Source of the DNA: Sphaerisporangium rubeum
GTDB taxonomy: Bacteria; Actinomycetota; Actinomycetes; Streptosporangiales; Streptosporangiaceae
Length of the DNA stretch: 64,000 nucleotides
Direction of reading: 5' to 3'
NCBI RefSeq assembly: GCF_014207705.1
Contig: NZ_JACHIU010000001.1
Location: 5,076,501-5,140,500, forward strand
Positions within the stretch are counted from its first letter, which is position 1. Each line of letters begins with the position of its first letter. A program made the translations under genes and the position numbers. Shown piece after piece: positions 36,371 to 46,228 of the stretch. The notes under the pieces were generated by a model, which did not search any database, was not told the DNA's origin, and worked only from the letters and a program-made list of their open reading frames with translations.

Positions 36371-37081
36371 ATGCCTCCCACAGAAACTCTGGTCAAGGAG
36401 AAATCATCCCCCGACGCGAGGAACCGCCGCAGGCTCGCCGGCCAGCGGGTGTTCCTCATCGGCGGCTGGCAGGCGCTGGAGGCGGCCTCCAGCCGTGCGA
36501 CGGGGCCGGAACACGTCCGGGGCCAGGATTTCTGGTTTCGCGACACGCTGGTCACCCGCAGCACCCCTGACCTGACGTCGCTGCCCCGGCAGGTGCGTGG
36601 CGCGCAGCCGCACTGGCTGCTGATCGGCCAGATGGTGAGCGAGGAGGATCTGCCGGAGTTGGTCACCAAGTGCCAGGTGATGGCTCCGGGTGCGCGGCTC
36701 GCGATGCTCGGCGCGTTGAAGGACCGCGGCAGGGCCGAGGCGTGGGTACGGCGGGGGTGCACGGTGTACCTGGCGTGCAACTCGACGCTGGACCGGGTGC
36801 TCGACACGTTGCGCATCGCGGCGTTGCTGGATCTGCAGATCGTGGACTATGTGATGTATCTGCGGTGGCAGCGTTCCATGCCGAAGGCGCCGCGATTGAC
36901 CGACCGGCAGCACCAGGTACTTGAGCTGATCAAGCAGGGTCACACCAATGCCGAGATCGCCAAGGAGTTGTACCTGACGCAGCACACCGTGGAGTTCCAC
37001 ATCAGGCACCTGCTGCAGAAACTGGGTGCGCGCAACCGCACGGAGGCGGCCGAGATGGGCCACTCCCTGGGAATCTGCTGA
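36371..37081 (+). CDS. LuxR-family transcriptional regulator
   Basis: The protein has 236 residues. The C-terminal LuxR HTH (residues about 174-232) is clear: LTDRQHQVLELIKQGHTNAE, KELYLTQHTVEFHIRHLLQK, LGARNRTEAAE. The N-terminal 170 residues have an alpha/beta receiver-like pattern (VFLIGGWQALEAA, PHWLLIGQM, ARLAMLGALKDRG) but no phosphorylatable Asp at the expected place, so control by ligand or partner is more likely than by a kinase. It is separated by four bases from the hydrolase gene, so they are in one operon and it is the likely pathway regulator. Confidence 0.9.
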   Translation: MPPTETLVKEKSSPDARNRRRLAGQRVFLIGGWQALEAASSRATGPEHVRGQDFWFRDTLVTRSTPDLTSLPRQVRGAQPHWLLIGQMVSEEDLPELVTKCQVMAPGARLAMLGALKDRGRAEAWVRRGCTVYLACNSTLDRVLDTLRIAALLDLQIVDYVMYLRWQRSMPKAPRLTDRQHQVLELIKQGHTNAEIAKELYLTQHTVEFHIRHLLQKLGARNRTEAAEMGHSLGIC

Positions 37082-37085
37082 CCTC

Positions 37086-38111
37086 ATGATGATGTCCGGC
37101 GACCCGCGGACCGGCGCCACCCGCCCCGTCTCCTCCGAGGGGCCGTCCCCCCGGCCCGCGTCAGGCTCGCCGGCCGGCCCGTCCTCCCGGTCCCCCGCCG
37201 CCGCACCGGGACCGTCCACTCAGCCACCGCCGGCCGGCGTGTCCCCCCGGCCCGGGTGGCTGTCCGCCGAGCTGTATCCGTTCACCTCACGCTTCGTGGA
37301 GATCGACGGCGACCTCGTGCACTACATCGACGAGGGTGAGGGCCCGGTTCTCCTGTTCCTGCACGGCAACCCCACCTGGTCGTTCCTGTACCGCGACATC
37401 GTGGCGGGTCTGCGGGACCGTTTCCGCTGTGTGGCGCTCGACTACCCCGGGTACGGCCTGTCGCGGGCCCGGCCGGGACACGGGTTCACCCCCGGTGAGC
37501 AGGCGCGGGTGGTGGAGGGGTTCGTGTCCCGTCTCGGCCTCGCGGGTTTCGTGCCGGTGGTGCACGACTGGGGTGGGCCGATCGGGTTGTGGGTCGCGGG
37601 ACGGCACCCCGAGCTGGTCCGCGGTCTCGTCGTGTGCAACACGTGGGCCTGGCCGAGCGACGACCGGGTCAAGCGGTGGTTCTCCGCCGTGATGGGAGGC
37701 CCGCTCGGACGGACGCTGATCCGCAGGTTCAACGTGTTCGTGAACGTCTTCGTGCCGCGCGCGATGCGCACGCGGCGGCTGGACCCGGAGGTGCTCGCGG
37801 CGTACCGGGGCCCGTTCCCGGACCCGGACACGCGCACCCCCATGCATGTGCTGCCGAGGCACATCACGGCCGGCCACGGTTTCCTGCGTGAGGTGGAGAC
37901 GGGGCTGGCGGCGCTGGCCGCCAAGCCCGCTCTCGTCGTGTGGGGTGAGGCCGACATCGGTTTCACGGCCGCCGCGCGCCGGCGCCTGGAGGCCGCTTTC
38001 CCGGACCATCGCACGGTGCTGCTGCCTCGTGCCGGCCACTACCTGCAGGAGGAGGACCCGGCGGCCGTCGTGCGCGCCGTGCGGGCCTGGTGGGACGAAC
38101 GGCGGCCGTGA
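37086..38111 (+). CDS. Haloalkane-dehalogenase-like alpha/beta hydrolase
   Basis: The protein has 341 residues. The first 55 are a disordered Pro/Ser-rich leader, which is odd for the family. The fold then shows LFLHGNPTWSFLYRD (oxyanion and halide-binding Asn), the nucleophile Asp followed by Trp in VVHDWGGPIGLWV, the acid in VVWGEADIGF and the catalytic His in LPRAGHYLQEEDP. Asp rather than Ser as nucleophile with the Asn/Trp halide pair points to haloalkane dehalogenase chemistry, an SN2 attack on a C-halogen bond. Epoxide hydrolases share the Asp but usually have lid tyrosines. The ATG at 37086 is one of three adjacent in or near frame; the true start may be later. Confidence 0.85.
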   Translation: MMMSGDPRTGATRPVSSEGPSPRPASGSPAGPSSRSPAAAPGPSTQPPPAGVSPRPGWLSAELYPFTSRFVEIDGDLVHYIDEGEGPVLLFLHGNPTWSFLYRDIVAGLRDRFRCVALDYPGYGLSRARPGHGFTPGEQARVVEGFVSRLGLAGFVPVVHDWGGPIGLWVAGRHPELVRGLVVCNTWAWPSDDRVKRWFSAVMGGPLGRTLIRRFNVFVNVFVPRAMRTRRLDPEVLAAYRGPFPDPDTRTPMHVLPRHITAGHGFLREVETGLAALAAKPALVVWGEADIGFTAAARRRLEAAFPDHRTVLLPRAGHYLQEEDPAAVVRAVRAWWDERRP

Positions 38112-38114
38112 CGC

Positions 38115-39419
38115 TCAGGCGGCGTCCGGCCCGGCTTCGGCGAAGTGGCGCTCGCACAACCGCAGACGACGCGCGTCCCACACCATGTAGGTGCCGAGGA
38201 CGAGCTGAATGAGGCTGCGGCCGACGTCCTCCCAGCGGTCGCGCACGGCGAGCCACAGCAGTCTGGCGCGGCGCAGGCGGAGACGGCCGTCGCGCGGCGT
38301 CGCGACGGCCGGGCCGCGGTTGGGGATCGAGCGGGTGTGCGCGGCGGTCGTGCGCAGGTCGTACCGCGTGAGGATCTCCCGCACGACGGCTCTGACGGTC
38401 AGCGGTGCCAGGTGCCAGGCGGGACAGGGCCGGTTCACGGCGACGCCGAACGGGATGTGGTTGGGCCGGGTGCGGCGGTGGGGGTCGAACCGGCCGGGGT
38501 CGTCACCGCCGGCGCGCTGGTACTCCAGGTAGTCGAAGCACACCACCGAGCCCGCCGGGATGGCGGTGCCGTCGTCCAGGCCGATCTCGGCCGAGGTGAC
38601 GCGGTGCGCGATGCCGAACAGCGGGTACATGCGCAGCGTCTCGTCGATGACGTGTTCCATCAGCTTGTCGTCGGTCGCGGCGTGCCGCTGGATCGCGGGG
38701 TGCCTGGCGAGTTCCATGAGCACGTGCGCACTGGCCTCGGCGCTCTGCACGACGGCGGTGGTGAAGAAGGTGCCGTGCAGGTACAGCGCGCGTTGCCGTT
38801 GGTCGAGCAGCATCGGAAGCACGTGCGGCACCTCGCCGAGTGATGCTTCGAGGTGGTCGGTGAGCCGCAGGCGCCGGTCCATGTGCCGTAGCGTGCGGCA
38901 TTTGAGCGCGTCGGCCACGTCGGCGGCGTTCGCCACGATCAGGTCCCGCACCTCCGGCCGGCACGGCGTCTGGAACACCACGCGGTGGTAGAACTCAGCC
39001 CACACCGGCATGAGCTGGTCGCGTAACCGCACCAGCCCGGCCTTCCCGGCGTACGCGGCCTCGACGCTCTCCACCGCGAGGCGGTCGGCGGTGTGGCTCG
39101 GCATGGTGAGGACGCGGCGGGTGGTGCGGGCCACCTCGTCGTACAGCGGGCCTGGTTCGAGGTGTTCCTGGTGGATCTCGGCTCCTGGGGACAGCCAGTA
39201 CCAGAACAGGTCGGACAGCGCGGCGCCGCGGCTGCGGCCGTTGGCGGCGGGGTGGGAGTAGACCTCCATGAAACGCGACACATCCAGGTCGCCGGGGATG
39301 ACGATGCCTTCCGTGCCGTTGATCCTGGCGAACAGCCGTACCCGTAACGCGACCACGGCGGCGGGGAGCCAGAAGGGGAGGGTCACTGCGCAAATCGAGA
39401 CGACGAGTAAAACGATCAT
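38115..39419 (-). CDS. Membrane-anchored, atypical cytochrome P450
   Basis: The 434-residue protein begins with a TM anchor (residues about 2-26, MIVLLVVSICAVTLPFWLP), uncommon for bacterial P450s. ExxR is present (DETLRMYPLFGIAHRV). The cysteine loop reads HIPFGVAVNRPCPAWHLAPL: the Phe-to-Cys distance is one residue longer than the consensus FxxGxRxC, and the Gly and Arg positions are changed. The I-helix lacks the acid-alcohol pair (TTAVVQSAEASAHVL). Oxygen activation may therefore differ, or the protein may be a non-monooxygenase P450. It is convergent with the dehalogenase-like gene with three bases between stops and divergent from the FMN oxidase gene. Confidence 0.85.
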   Translation of the reverse strand: MIVLLVVSICAVTLPFWLPAAVVALRVRLFARINGTEGIVIPGDLDVSRFMEVYSHPAANGRSRGAALSDLFWYWLSPGAEIHQEHLEPGPLYDEVARTTRRVLTMPSHTADRLAVESVEAAYAGKAGLVRLRDQLMPVWAEFYHRVVFQTPCRPEVRDLIVANAADVADALKCRTLRHMDRRLRLTDHLEASLGEVPHVLPMLLDQRQRALYLHGTFFTTAVVQSAEASAHVLMELARHPAIQRHAATDDKLMEHVIDETLRMYPLFGIAHRVTSAEIGLDDGTAIPAGSVVCFDYLEYQRAGGDDPGRFDPHRRTRPNHIPFGVAVNRPCPAWHLAPLTVRAVVREILTRYDLRTTAAHTRSIPNRGPAVATPRDGRLRLRRARLLWLAVRDRWEDVGRSLIQLVLGTYMVWDARRLRLCERHFAEAGPDAA

Positions 39420-39530
39420 GTTACTCTCATCCGTGCGGGGACCAGATATCCGGAAATATGCGCATAAAGGTCACCGTGGAATCCCCTGTAACGGTGCCAT
39501 CCCTGTAACCCTCACCCCCCGGCGAACCCC

Positions 39531-40589
39531 GTGACCCTGGACCTGACACCCGGGCCGGTCAACGTCCGCGACTTCGAGACGGCCGCGCGTGACCGGCTGG
39601 ACCCCGCGCACTACGACTACTTCGCGAGCGGCGCGCAGGACGAGCTCACCGTCGCCGCCAACGAGGCGGCGTTCCGGCGCCGCATGCTGGTGCCGCGGGT
39701 GCTGCGCGGCGGCGGCCCGCCGCGGCTGGAGACCACCGTGCTCGGCACCCCCGCCGCCATGCCGGTGCTGCTCGCGCCGACCGCGTTCCACCGGCTGGCC
39801 TGGCCCGAAGGCGAGCCCGCCACCGCGCGCGCCGCCGCGTCGGCCGGGGTCATCATGATCGCCGCGATGCTGTCCACCGTCTCGATCGAGGACATCGCGG
39901 CGACCGGCGCCACGCTGTGGTTCCAGCTCTACCCGCAGCCCGACATGGCGTTCACCGAGTCGCTGGTCCGCCGGGCCGAGGCGGCGGGCTGCCGGGCCCT
40001 GGTGGTCACGGTGGACTCCCCCGCGCTCGGCCGCAACGAGCGCGGCGACCGCAACGGCTTCCACGACCTGCCGCCGGACCTGCACTGCGCCAACATGCGC
40101 GAAGGCGGCCACGTACGCCAGGTGGTGCTCTCTCCGCACATCTCCTGGGCCGACATCGGCCGCCTGCGGTCGATGACCACGCTGCCGCTGCTGCTCAAAG
40201 GCGTGCTGCATCCCCTGGACGCGCGTCTCGCCGTCGAGCACGGCGTGGACGGGATCATCGTGTCCAACCACGGCGGACGGCAACTGGACACCGCCGCCGC
40301 CTCGCTGGACCGGCTCCCCGCCGTCGCCGAGGCCGTGGCCGGCCGGGTGCCGCTGCTGCTGGACGGCGGTGTGCGGCGCGGCACCGACGTGGTGAAGGCC
40401 CTGGCGCTCGGCGCGACCGCCGTGGCGGTCGGCCGGCCCGTGCTGTGGGGTCTGGCCACGGCCGGCGAGGCAGGCGTGAGCCGCGTGCTGTCGTTGCTGC
40501 GCACCGAGCTGGAGAACGCGCTCACCCTCTGCGGCGCGACCGGCCCCGGTGAGGTGACCCGCGACGAACTCGGCGGCATCCTCGCGTGA
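39531..40589 (+). CDS. FMN-dependent alpha-hydroxy-acid oxidase/dehydrogenase
   Basis: The 352-residue TIM-barrel enzyme belongs to the glycolate oxidase/lactate dehydrogenase (LldD) family. It shows YDYFASGAQDELTV, the FMN-site stretch LLAPTAFHRLAWPEGE, LVVTVDSPALGRNERG, LPLLLKGVLHPLDA, the catalytic His in SNHGGRQLD, and DGGVRRGTDVVKALALGA. It oxidises a 2-hydroxy acid to the 2-oxo acid, giving electrons to oxygen or a quinone. The GTG start lacks an obvious ribosome site and may be leaderless. Its place in a P450/hydrolase locus suggests a specialised substrate. Confidence 0.93.
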   Translation: MTLDLTPGPVNVRDFETAARDRLDPAHYDYFASGAQDELTVAANEAAFRRRMLVPRVLRGGGPPRLETTVLGTPAAMPVLLAPTAFHRLAWPEGEPATARAAASAGVIMIAAMLSTVSIEDIAATGATLWFQLYPQPDMAFTESLVRRAEAAGCRALVVTVDSPALGRNERGDRNGFHDLPPDLHCANMREGGHVRQVVLSPHISWADIGRLRSMTTLPLLLKGVLHPLDARLAVEHGVDGIIVSNHGGRQLDTAAASLDRLPAVAEAVAGRVPLLLDGGVRRGTDVVKALALGATAVAVGRPVLWGLATAGEAGVSRVLSLLRTELENALTLCGATGPGEVTRDELGGILA

Positions 40590-40708
40590 CCCTGTCAGAT
40601 ATTCATGCATTTTTGGTGAAGTGCACTGAATAGCACGACCAGTGAGATGGTTGAGGATATGAAAGTGAGGTGGCTAAGCGTTTCCCGTAGTCGACAGGAG
40701 TAGGCGGG

Positions 40709-42267
<1,559 letters not shown>

Positions 42268-42271
<4 letters not shown>

Positions 42272-42280
42272 CGCCGCTAC
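42268..42280. terminator. Short palindrome containing both convergent stop codons
   Basis: GTAGC-gcc-GCTAC holds the TAG of the kinase gene (42269-42271) and the TAG of the FHA gene (42277-42279 on the other strand). A 5-base stem is weak as a terminator. Confidence 0.3.
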
Positions 42281-43152
42281 GGCATGCCGCTCCACCACAG
42301 GTCCTCCTGGCGTGAGCACCACACCGGGTCGTCCAGCCGTGCCAGGTCGGTGAGCGTGATGATCTCGTGTTCCAGGAGCACGCCGACCACCACCTCGTCC
42401 GACAGCCTGCTTCCCGCGCGGGCCAGGCCCCGGCCGATGATCTTGCGGCGGAGCACCTTGATGTGCTCGCCGACCCTGGCCGACAACCGGTCACGGAACG
42501 CCGGGTCGGTGGTGAACCGTTCCAGCTCGTAGCTGGCGTCGGTGACCTCCAGCGCGGCGCGCGCGATCTCCGGGGTGCGCGGCAGCGGCGTGGTGCGGCT
42601 CGGGTCGACCAGCCACGGACGGCACCACAGCAGGGCCACGAGGAACAGTTTGGTCATCGGGTCCAGGTACAGCGGCAGCAGCGTGCTGTCCCCCTTGGCC
42701 CCGGCCTGGCCGGGCCCGGAGTGCTCGGCGCGCAGGTCCGGCTCCGCCTCGCGCGGGGTGACGACGACACGCAGCGGCTGGCCGTCGTCGAGCATCGCCC
42801 CCGACCCCACCAGCGCCGTGCCGTACCGCATGAACCACCCGCCGGCCGGTTCGTCGCCGTCACGCAGCCGCGGCAGCCGGATGCGGTGGCCGTCGGTCTC
42901 GACGTACAACGCATGGGTGCAGCTCATGTTCGCCACCCAGGCCCCGTCGCGCAGCGCCGTCACCACCCCGGCCCTGCGGGACAGCCCCCGGTCGCCGGGA
43001 AGCATGAGGTCGGCGTCGGCACCCCTGCCGAACACCAGCCGCGCACCCTCGGTCATCTCGACCGTGCGTCCCGACGGCCCGGTGACGCGCGTCGTGGCCG
43101 ACACCGGTGTCCCCACCTCCACGGCCACCTCGCCCTCACGCGCCGTCTCCAT
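42277..43152 (-). CDS. FHA-domain protein
   Basis: The protein has about 291 residues. Residues about 10-110 resemble an FHA phosphothreonine-binding fold: MTEGARLVFGRGADADLML, GDRGLSRRAGVVTALRDGAW, NMSCTHALYVE. The conserved His after SR is Ala here. The second half (TPEIARAALEVTDASYELE, ARVGEHIKVLRRKIIGRG, LLEHEIITLTDLARL) is helical and unrecognised. The ATG at 43152 is chosen because earlier starts run into the upstream gene. It is the last gene of the minus-strand array, 80 bases after the GAP1-like gene, and faces the Ser/Thr kinase, so a kinase-to-FHA signal relay is plausible. Confidence 0.78.
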   Translation of the reverse strand: METAREGEVAVEVGTPVSATTRVTGPSGRTVEMTEGARLVFGRGADADLMLPGDRGLSRRAGVVTALRDGAWVANMSCTHALYVETDGHRIRLPRLRDGDEPAGGWFMRYGTALVGSGAMLDDGQPLRVVVTPREAEPDLRAEHSGPGQAGAKGDSTLLPLYLDPMTKLFLVALLWCRPWLVDPSRTTPLPRTPEIARAALEVTDASYELERFTTDPAFRDRLSARVGEHIKVLRRKIIGRGLARAGSRLSDEVVVGVLLEHEIITLTDLARLDDPVWCSRQEDLWWSGMP

Positions 43153-43232
43153 TGCCGACCTCGCGGATTCTAGGTTCCGCACGGCCCGCCGCGGCACCCC
43201 GGAGTTCGGGGATGGTCCCGGGGCCCGCGCTC

Positions 43233-45161
43233 TCACCGCGTGAGGATCACGACGACCAGGAGCGCGAGCAGGACCACCACGATGAAGACCGGCACCCAGG
43301 GACCCTCCACCCCCGAGGCCCGGTTGCTGTACGCCTGCGGTGGCCGCTTGCGGCCCGTGGACGACCGCCGCAGGCGCCACCGTGACTCCTTCCGCAGCGG
43401 AACGGCCACCTGCCTGTCGTCCGGCCGCTGCTGTGGCGCCGGCGGGAAGCCGGGGGTGCCGTGCTGCGGAGGCCCGGAGGAACGCGCGTGTTCACCGGCC
43501 GCGATGTCCATCCATTCCCTGGTCCGGTCCGGCTCGGTGTACGACACCAGCTCCATGAGCCTGGTCACCACGGCGGACGGGGTGTCCTGGCGGCCGGCGA
43601 GCCGGGCCGAGCACGCGAACGCGTCGGTGGCCGCCATGTCGGCGTCGTGGAAGGCGCACATCGTCACGTGCTTCAGCGTGTGCTCGACGTCCTGCTCCGG
43701 CAGCAGGCGCGTGAACAGCTCGGTGAAGCAGCCGTACTTCTCCATCGCGGCGCGCAGCACGGCGCGGTTCTCGGGGTCGGCCCTGGCCGAGACCGGGAAC
43801 GCGCGGAGGTAGGAGCGCAGCTCGTCGCCGTCGCTCGCGAACCGCAGCGCGTTCACCAGGACCGTCATGGCATACGTGCGGTCCGCGCCGAGCGGGTCAG
43901 GCGCCGCGCCGTGCCGTACGGCAGGCGGCGCGGCGGGTTCCGGCGACTCCAGCAGATCGGGCTCGCCGTCGTCCCTGGCGTAGGGCCTGCGCGACCGCGG
44001 GGGCCTGACCAGAGGACGTCCGGTGCGGAAGAGGTAGGCCTTGGTCGCGCCGGTCGTGTCGACGGACCGGTCCGCGTCAGGAGGGACGTCCTGGCCGGCG
44101 GGCTCGGTGACCGGGTCCGGGCCGGGGGCCATGGAGGGGACCGGGCCGAGAACGTCGAGGTGTTCGTCGTCACGAGGTGCGAGCAGGTCCCCCTCGTCGT
44201 CCCAGTGCTGTTGCTCGGGCTCGTGCTCGGGTCTTGTGGCGGACAGTCCGTACGGGTGGCGGCGGAAGTACCTCAGGAGTGCGGCGACCTGGCGTCCGCC
44301 GGGGGCCTGTTCCCTCAGGCCGGCGGCGCGGCACAGCTCGGCGACCCCGGCGGGGTCGCCGAGGTAGGCCTCGACGAGGCGGGCCGCGACCTCGTCGTGC
44401 GGGTCGCCGGGACGAAGCTCCTGTTCGAGGTCCACGCGGGTGTGCCGTGACTGCTTGGCGCTGTAGGGCCACTCGGCGAGGAACACGAACCGCGGCAGGC
44501 CGGCGGCGAGGTCGTCGCTCTGCTCGGTGGAGAAGGCCCAGTACCCGGCGCCGGTGGTGCCGACGACCCGGTCGAGCAGGTCCAGCAGGCCCCACATGAC
44601 GACCTTGGCGTCGGCGCCGGCGGCGAGCCGGCACGAGAACATCGCCTCGGGGTCGCGCAGCACCTCGGCCACCAGGCGCGGCAGGCCGGCGGCCAGCGGG
44701 GACAGCGCGGAGGGGGTGACACCGGGCTCGGCGCCGCGTACGCGGTCGGTCAGCGCTCCCTGGATGGCGGGGGTCAGCGTCAGCAGCGCGGCCGGGGACA
44801 GCGGCGGCCCCTCGGCGGCGTCGGGGAGGCGGGTGTGCCAGGAGTCGGCCACGCCGAGCACCTCACGCGGGCCCAGCAGCGACGGCACCCCTTTGTAGGC
44901 GTACGTGCGGATGCGCCGCCGCGGATCCGGATCGGACGTGGGGTGCCGGTGCAGAGCCACGGGTTCCCCGTCGATCACCAGCCGGCACAGGCTCGGCGAG
45001 GACGCGGCGCCGGCGTCGCGCTGCACCTCGACCAGGGTGAACAGCTGCCGGTCCCAGAACTCCCGCTCCTCGGCAGGCAGGGACGACCTCAGCAGCCCGA
45101 GGCCGCCGTCCTGCTGTTCCCAGCCGAAGACCAGCCAGTCCAGCCCCTCCCCCGCGCTCAC
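43233..45161 (-). CDS. GAP1-like (GTPase-associated protein) with C-terminal membrane anchor
   Basis: The 642-residue protein has an N-terminal domain (LDWLVFGWEQQDGGLGLLRS, YAYKGVPSLLGP) and a middle region with LPRLVAEVLRDPEAMF, MWGLLDLLDRVVG, WAFSTEQ and LPRFVFLAEW. These resemble the GTPase-associated protein 1 domains that occur beside predicted GTPases in actinomycete conflict or signalling loci; this assignment is from memory of the family and is moderate. A charged linker and a single C-terminal TM helix (about residues 618-640) follow, so it is tail-anchored with its bulk in the cytosol. Its start overlaps the GTPase gene stop by four bases. Confidence 0.65.
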   Translation of the reverse strand: MSAGEGLDWLVFGWEQQDGGLGLLRSSLPAEEREFWDRQLFTLVEVQRDAGAASSPSLCRLVIDGEPVALHRHPTSDPDPRRRIRTYAYKGVPSLLGPREVLGVADSWHTRLPDAAEGPPLSPAALLTLTPAIQGALTDRVRGAEPGVTPSALSPLAAGLPRLVAEVLRDPEAMFSCRLAAGADAKVVMWGLLDLLDRVVGTTGAGYWAFSTEQSDDLAAGLPRFVFLAEWPYSAKQSRHTRVDLEQELRPGDPHDEVAARLVEAYLGDPAGVAELCRAAGLREQAPGGRQVAALLRYFRRHPYGLSATRPEHEPEQQHWDDEGDLLAPRDDEHLDVLGPVPSMAPGPDPVTEPAGQDVPPDADRSVDTTGATKAYLFRTGRPLVRPPRSRRPYARDDGEPDLLESPEPAAPPAVRHGAAPDPLGADRTYAMTVLVNALRFASDGDELRSYLRAFPVSARADPENRAVLRAAMEKYGCFTELFTRLLPEQDVEHTLKHVTMCAFHDADMAATDAFACSARLAGRQDTPSAVVTRLMELVSYTEPDRTREWMDIAAGEHARSSGPPQHGTPGFPPAPQQRPDDRQVAVPLRKESRWRLRRSSTGRKRPPQAYSNRASGVEGPWVPVFIVVVLLALLVVVILTR

Positions 45162-46228
45162 CGGCCCACCTCCTTGGCCTCGGCCCCGGTGATGACCCCG
45201 GTCATGGCGAGCATCGCGATCAGCGGGTTGAGCACGCGCTGCGGCCGTACGCCACGCGGGAAGCGCTGGTCGGTGGACCTGCCGCCGGTGGCGGACGCGA
45301 AGTGCAGCGTGGCCCTGCGGCAGCGCGCGGCGGGAAGCAGCCAGCCCTGCGCGCCGTGCTGGTGGAGGAACGCGTACACGTCGCGGCTCTCCATGCGCAG
45401 CAGCTCGGCGTCCAGGTGGCCGGGGGTGGCGGCGGCGAGCCAGCGGTCGGCGGGATGCAGGAAACGCAGCCGGTCGCTCTTGCTCACGACGACCACGGCG
45501 GGGACGTCGAGCAGCGTGTCCTGCCGGTGGAGCTGGTTGAGCACGTTGCTGAACGCCGGGTCGCCGAGCTCGCCGGTGTCGTCGGCGAGGCCCGGCAGCC
45601 GCAGCGCCTGCTCAGGGTCCACCACGAAGATCAACCCGTCGGCCGCCGCGAGGAACCGCTCCCCTTTGCCGATCTTGGCGAGCTGCTCGCCGGAGATGTC
45701 GAAGAACGCCACGGGATGTCCGCCGGTCTCCCCGGTGCGGCTGACGATGAGCGCGTCCACGAACTCCGGCATGTCGGTCGGCGGGGTGAACCCGAGCCGC
45801 TGACCGCGGTACAGGGGCTGCACGAAGTTCCGGTAGAACCGTCCGTGCCTGATCATGTCGAGCGGCACCGCCGTCAGCCCGTGGCCGCCGAGGCCCCCGC
45901 GTTCGATCTCACCGAGCATGGCGGCGAGCAGGTGGGTCTTGCCGGTCCTGCTTCCCCCGACCAGCCCGATCACCAGCGGCCTGCGGTACCGGCCGTACAG
46001 CACCGGCAGGTAGTGCGGCTCGACGTCGCCGGACGGGTTGGGGCACAGCAGGAAGGCCGAACGCAGCCGCACCTCCCGCTTGTGGGGGTCGCGCAGGCCC
46101 GCGAGGTCGATCGGACGGTATTCGAGCCGGTCGGGATCGAGCTCGAACAGATTGGAACCGTCGCTGGCCCAGACGAAGGAGTCCAGGCACACCGGGCAGC
46201 GGACGCGCTCACGCGTGTCGTCAGCCAA
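45158..46228 (-). CDS. Zinc-finger-containing P-loop GTPase (double-GTPase-like)
   Basis: The protein has 356 residues. The N-terminus has a likely zinc site (Cys11-x2-Cys14 in RCPVCLDSF and Cys62 in LLCPNPSGD). The GTPase core shows the P-loop VGGSRTGKTHLL (about 91-99), Walker B/G3 FFDISGEQ (Asp177) and G4-like SKSD (249-252) with hydrophobic strands before each. It resembles the single-domain proteins of the 'double-GTPase' family linked to GAP1-like proteins. Overlaps of eight bases with the upstream pseudokinase gene and four with the GAP1-like gene imply a stoichiometric complex. Confidence 0.75.
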   Translation of the reverse strand: MADDTRERVRCPVCLDSFVWASDGSNLFELDPDRLEYRPIDLAGLRDPHKREVRLRSAFLLCPNPSGDVEPHYLPVLYGRYRRPLVIGLVGGSRTGKTHLLAAMLGEIERGGLGGHGLTAVPLDMIRHGRFYRNFVQPLYRGQRLGFTPPTDMPEFVDALIVSRTGETGGHPVAFFDISGEQLAKIGKGERFLAAADGLIFVVDPEQALRLPGLADDTGELGDPAFSNVLNQLHRQDTLLDVPAVVVVSKSDRLRFLHPADRWLAAATPGHLDAELLRMESRDVYAFLHQHGAQGWLLPAARCRRATLHFASATGGRSTDQRFPRGVRPQRVLNPLIAMLAMTGVITGAEAKEVGR

